Below are positions 60,893 through 64,000 of a DNA stretch of 64,000 nucleotides, one piece after another (position 1 is the first letter of the stretch; each line of letters opens with the position of its first letter). The stretch is from the NCBI RefSeq assembly GCF_014641555.1, contig NZ_BMHY01000001.1:434001-498000 (forward strand), written 5' to 3'. The position numbers and the translations under genes were made by a program. The notes under the pieces are model-generated. The model saw only the letters and a list, made by a program, of their open reading frames with translations, ran no database searches and was not told the DNA's origin. This DNA is from Paenibacillus radicis (ex Gao et al. 2016). GTDB taxonomy: Bacteria; Bacillota; Bacilli; Paenibacillales; Paenibacillaceae.

Positions 60893-62770
60893 ATGGATAT
60901 GGGCGATTTGCGGGAGAGGATCAAGCTGCTGACCAATGAGCTGCTGCACCGTCAGTCGGCTGACGGCGCTTGGCGGTTTTGCTTTGATTCCGGCGTTATG
61001 ACAGACAATTACTTAATTATATTAATGACCGCGTTAGGAATACGGGACCCTGGATTCATTCATGCGCTGGCGGTACGGATTGCGGCTGCACAATACCAGA
61101 ACGGAGCGTGGAAGCTGTATCCGGATGAGCCTGAGGGCAACTTGGAGACGACAGCCGAATCTTGTTATGCGCTGCTGTGCGCCGGGTATTATCGGCCGGG
61201 TGATCCGCGCATTTTACAGGCCAAACAGTTCATTCGCTCCAAGGGCGGATTGTCTGAGGCGCGCAGCCTGCTGACGCAAGTCATTTTTGCGGCAACCGGT
61301 CAAGCTGAGTGGCCGCGGCAGCTGCGAATTCCGCTGACCGTGTTTTTTTCCGAGCTTGGTGTCGGTTTTGATTTATTTTCGCTATCGGGTCATGCCCGTG
61401 CGCACCTAGTGCCAACGCTGGTGATGTCGAATAAGCAATTTTATGTGCGAAATGACAATATGCCGGATTTATCGGATCTGTTTCTGGATGGCTCCAAGAC
61501 GTTCACGAACGATAAAACTTGGATTTCCAATCTGCACGAGCTGTTCTCGGCGCTTCCGCTGGCAAGCACCCTGGCTTCCATCGGTTCCTCGGCTGCGATG
61601 GAGCAAGCTGAAGCCTACATGCTGGAGCGGCTGGAGCCCAATGATACGCTGCTCACTTACGAGACTTCAACCGTTCTAATGATATTTTCATTGCTCGCTT
61701 TGGGGTATTCTGCGGAGGATCCTTTGATCAAGCGGATGCTGGTCGGAATCCGCTCGCTGCAATGCATGGACCGGGCACATATTCAGATCGCGACTTCGGA
61801 AGTGTGGGACACGGCACTCCTTAGCCATGCGTTGCAGGAGGCAGGTGTCTCTCCCCAATCAACAGCGCTGCAGAACGCAGCTTATTATTTGGCGGTTAGA
61901 CAGCAGACCCGCAAAGGCGACTGGGCGATTCGCAGTCCGCATACCGAGCCCGGAGGCTGGGGATTTTCCGATATTAATACGCTTTATCCCGATGTCGATG
62001 ACAGCGTCGCCGCGCTCCGGGCGCTGCTCCCGTACAGACAAAGCTCCAGCTTTCCGAATGGCGCTGCTAGTTGGCAAAGAGGCTTGAATTGGGTGCTGGC
62101 CATGCGCAATGATGATGCGGGCTGGCCGGCTTTCGAACGGAAGGGGAAATGGATGCCGGCCAGCCTGTTCCAGTTCGAAGGTTCGACGGATGTTGCCACT
62201 GACCCTTCGACAGTCGATTTGACGAGCCGCGTCCTCAGCTTTCTTGGCAAGGATTTGGGGATGACGATTGGTCATCGCTGGATTGACGATACGGTGCAGT
62301 GGATCTTGTCGCATCAGACGAAGGAGGGAAGCTGGTACGGACGCTGGGGAATTTGTTATATCAATGGTACCGGAGCAGCGGTGCAGGGCATGTCTGATGC
62401 AGGCATGGCCAGTGATCATCCTGCCATTAAGAAGGCGGCGAACTGGCTGCTGAGCATTCAGAATGAAGACGGAGGCTGGGGAGAGTCCTGTTTGAGCGAT
62501 AAGGTGAAAAAGTATGTGCCTCTAAACGCCAGCACCCCTTCGCAAACCGCATGGGCGCTGGACGCCCTTATTGCTGCCAGCGACAAACTTACGCCGGAGC
62601 TTGAGAAAGGAGCGGAAGCGCTGCTTCGTACGTTGGAGAAGAGGGACTGGACTTATTACTATCCAACTGGGGCGATGCTGCCGGGGAGCGTCTACACTCA
62701 TTATCCTAGCTACAACTATATTTGGCCGCTGCTTACCTTATCTGCGATGGTGAAAAAATACGGCTCCTAA
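60893..62770 (+). CDS. sqhC: Squalene-hopene/sporulenol-type terpene cyclase
   Basis: 625-residue class II terpene cyclase of the SqhC/YtxB group, which in Bacillus cyclises tetraprenyl-beta-curcumene to sporulenol, a spore-associated lipid. The acid motif is DVDDS (D367-D370) in place of DXDDT. QW-type repeats include GSWYGRWGICYINGTGA and NEDGGWGES. ATG 60893 lies 11 bases after AAAGGA; the ATG at 60881 touches that site. Squalene-hopene cyclase is the alternative. Confidence 0.88.
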   Translation: MDMGDLRERIKLLTNELLHRQSADGAWRFCFDSGVMTDNYLIILMTALGIRDPGFIHALAVRIAAAQYQNGAWKLYPDEPEGNLETTAESCYALLCAGYYRPGDPRILQAKQFIRSKGGLSEARSLLTQVIFAATGQAEWPRQLRIPLTVFFSELGVGFDLFSLSGHARAHLVPTLVMSNKQFYVRNDNMPDLSDLFLDGSKTFTNDKTWISNLHELFSALPLASTLASIGSSAAMEQAEAYMLERLEPNDTLLTYETSTVLMIFSLLALGYSAEDPLIKRMLVGIRSLQCMDRAHIQIATSEVWDTALLSHALQEAGVSPQSTALQNAAYYLAVRQQTRKGDWAIRSPHTEPGGWGFSDINTLYPDVDDSVAALRALLPYRQSSSFPNGAASWQRGLNWVLAMRNDDAGWPAFERKGKWMPASLFQFEGSTDVATDPSTVDLTSRVLSFLGKDLGMTIGHRWIDDTVQWILSHQTKEGSWYGRWGICYINGTGAAVQGMSDAGMASDHPAIKKAANWLLSIQNEDGGWGESCLSDKVKKYVPLNASTPSQTAWALDALIAASDKLTPELEKGAEALLRTLEKRDWTYYYPTGAMLPGSVYTHYPSYNYIWPLLTLSAMVKKYGS

Positions 62771-62854
62771 TATACGGCGGCTGGAGCAATATGGTAAGAT
62801 AGATTCGACCTTATATTTCCTTTTAATGGACAGAGACAAGAAAGAGAGAATGTC

Positions 62855-63865
62855 ATGAATCAGCAACTGAACTTGTTTTTGCAATTGGCGGATGCCGTCA
62901 TCATTACGGATGCCAAGCATACGATATTGCGTGTAAATGGCGCATATGAGAACATTACAGGCTATCAGCAGGAAGAGATAATCGGGAAGCGTGCCGGCAT
63001 TCTGCGCACGCCTTATACGTCCCAGTCCGTCTATGACGGTATGAAAAGAGCGATCCAGGCTGGCCGCCCATGGTCAGGTGTTTTTACGAACCGGAAGCGG
63101 GATAAGGAACTATGGCATTCCTCAATTACCATCACGCCTTTTGAGATTGAAGGGGAGCTTTATTTTGTCGGCGTATTCCGCGAGCTGGAGAAGCTGAAGC
63201 AAGGCCTCTATCTGGACGAGGACCGGGCAAGCCGGATGCAGGGCTCCTTGTTGAAGGTGCTGGCCATTTCCTGTGAAATTCGCGATCCTGGAACGGAAGC
63301 GCATCTGTCGCGGGTGCAGAATTTGACGGAGCTTCTGGTAGATAGGCATAACGAGAGGATGGAGCTGGCATTGCCGAAGGCGGAGCTGGCCCGCATTGCC
63401 AATGCAAGTATTTTGCATGATATCGGCAAGTCTGGTATTCCCGAAGGCATACTGTATAAGCCGGGATCATTGGCCGATTACGAGCGAACCATTATAGAGA
63501 TGCATCCCATCATTGGCATCGATATCGTGGATAAAATTTTCGCCGAGCTCGACGACGAGTTGTTCGAGAAAGAGCTTCAAACCGCGAAAAACATTATTTT
63601 ATACCATCATGAGAGATGGGACGGCACCGGCTATCCGCATGGCTTGAAGGGTGAAGCTATTCCTCTGGAAGCAAGAATCGTCAGCGTCGTCGATGTGTTC
63701 GACGCGTTGTCGACGAAGCGTTCCTACAAGGAAAAGTGGAGCCTCGATTCGACGCTCCATTACTTGCGTGATCAGCGCGGCCGGCAATTCGATCCAAGCG
63801 TCGTCGATTCTTTTCTGTCGCTGGTAGAGGATGAACTGCTTGTTCCTCATTTAGCCGCGCAATGA
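62855..63865 (+). CDS. PAS-HD-GYP domain phosphodiesterase
   Basis: 336-residue cytosolic signalling protein. An N-terminal PAS domain (LADAVIITDAKHTILRVNGA, GYQQEEIIGKRAG) precedes an HD-GYP domain with ILHDIGKSGIPE, the HH pair in ILYHHERWDGTGYPHGL and VVDVFDALSTKRSYKE. Such enzymes hydrolyse cyclic di-GMP, controlled here by a PAS sensor. AAGAGAG precedes the start. A strong terminator follows at 63876. Confidence 0.92.
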   Translation: MNQQLNLFLQLADAVIITDAKHTILRVNGAYENITGYQQEEIIGKRAGILRTPYTSQSVYDGMKRAIQAGRPWSGVFTNRKRDKELWHSSITITPFEIEGELYFVGVFRELEKLKQGLYLDEDRASRMQGSLLKVLAISCEIRDPGTEAHLSRVQNLTELLVDRHNERMELALPKAELARIANASILHDIGKSGIPEGILYKPGSLADYERTIIEMHPIIGIDIVDKIFAELDDELFEKELQTAKNIILYHHERWDGTGYPHGLKGEAIPLEARIVSVVDVFDALSTKRSYKEKWSLDSTLHYLRDQRGRQFDPSVVDSFLSLVEDELLVPHLAAQ

Positions 63866-63875
63866 GCATGACTCA

Positions 63876-63917
63876 AACCAAAAAGCACCGAGCCCATAGG
63901 GCCGGTGCTTTTTGGTT
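63876..63917. terminator. Bidirectional intrinsic terminator
   Basis: AACCAAAAAGCACCG at 63876-63890 is exactly complementary to CGGTGCTTTTTGGTT at 63903-63917, ending convergent genes at the right edge. Confidence 0.9.
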
Positions 63918-63923
63918 GTTGTA

Positions 63924-64000
63924 CTAAGGCAGCATATTGCCTGCTGCTGTGTAGATTTGGTACCACTCTTGCCGGGTCAACGGAATGTCCGAGCCTTTGC
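63924..64000 (-). CDS. C-terminal end of a minus-strand gene (partial)
   Basis: The minus strand is open from the right edge to a TAG at 63924-63926, reading GSDIPLTRQEWYQIYTAAGN then MLP. It is convergent with the HD-GYP gene and shares its terminator. The fragment is too short for me to name a family. Confidence 0.55.
   Translation of the reverse strand, partial: KGSDIPLTRQEWYQIYTAAGNMLP

Overview
The window looks like a chromosomal segment of a Paenibacillus-type, spore-forming Firmicute. The evidence is strong GGAGG ribosome binding sites, several TTG/GTG starts, YesM/YesN-type two-component pairs, lipoprotein sugar-binding proteins with MalF/MalG- or LplB/YtcP-type permeases but no local ATPase, a sporulenol-synthase-like cyclase, a CcdC-like membrane protein and a YjfB-like small protein. 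No rRNA, tRNA, transposase or CRISPR array was seen. Genus is inferred from gene content only.

Layout. (1) 1-7370: a same-strand catabolic locus (GH88/105 hydrolase end, PfkB kinase, zinc-type dehydrogenase, SMP-30 lactonase-like protein, hydroxyacid dehydrogenase, shikimate-dehydrogenase-like enzyme, cupin phosphoglucose isomerase, aldo/keto reductase). (2) 7518-16000: a YesMN-type two-component system, a sugar ABC importer, then a phosphotriesterase-like protein translationally coupled to NagB. (3) 16066-17629: a DinB-fold protein divergent from a WYL regulator. (4) 18193-23791: a complete ABC importer with its own ATPase, a DeoR regulator and an alkaline-phosphatase-superfamily enzyme, probably phosphorus-ester or phosphonate scavenging. 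(5) 24161-36068: a membrane AraC regulator, two paralogous solute-binding lipoproteins around a permease pair, and a giant secreted GH27 enzyme with four repeated C-terminal module pairs. (6) 36321-42082: a CcdC-like protein, a NarL-type two-component system, an arylamine N-acetyltransferase divergent from a MocR regulator, and an SRPBCC protein. (7) 42157-44350: an ABC-F protein behind a 47-codon leader ORF and an intrinsic attenuator, the layout of inducible antibiotic resistance. (8) 44624-50673: a secreted clan GH-D glycosidase with a cre site, and two SDR/TetR divergent pairs, one with a clear operator that recurs before a DUF1697 gene. (9) 51065-55886: a small secreted protein and a VanC/E/G-type vancomycin-resistance operon (D-Ala-D-Ser ligase, VanXY, VanT) without local VanRS. 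(10) 55887-56345: a non-coding island of 72-bp GCGAA repeats and a 60-bp palindrome. (11) 56426-64000: a stress-type SDR, a DinB-family gene and an unknown gene each with a LexA box, YjdM, a VOC-SRPBCC fusion, YjfB, a squalene/sporulenol cyclase and a PAS-HD-GYP phosphodiesterase.

The importers with their YesMN/AraC regulators and secreted glycosidases form sugar-scavenging modules. The most notable non-metabolic systems are the van operon, the attenuated ABC-F gene, the LexA-box genes, and two unexplained repeat families (ATGCAAAA-hairpin elements at 17.7 and 39.0 kb; the GCGAA island at 56 kb).
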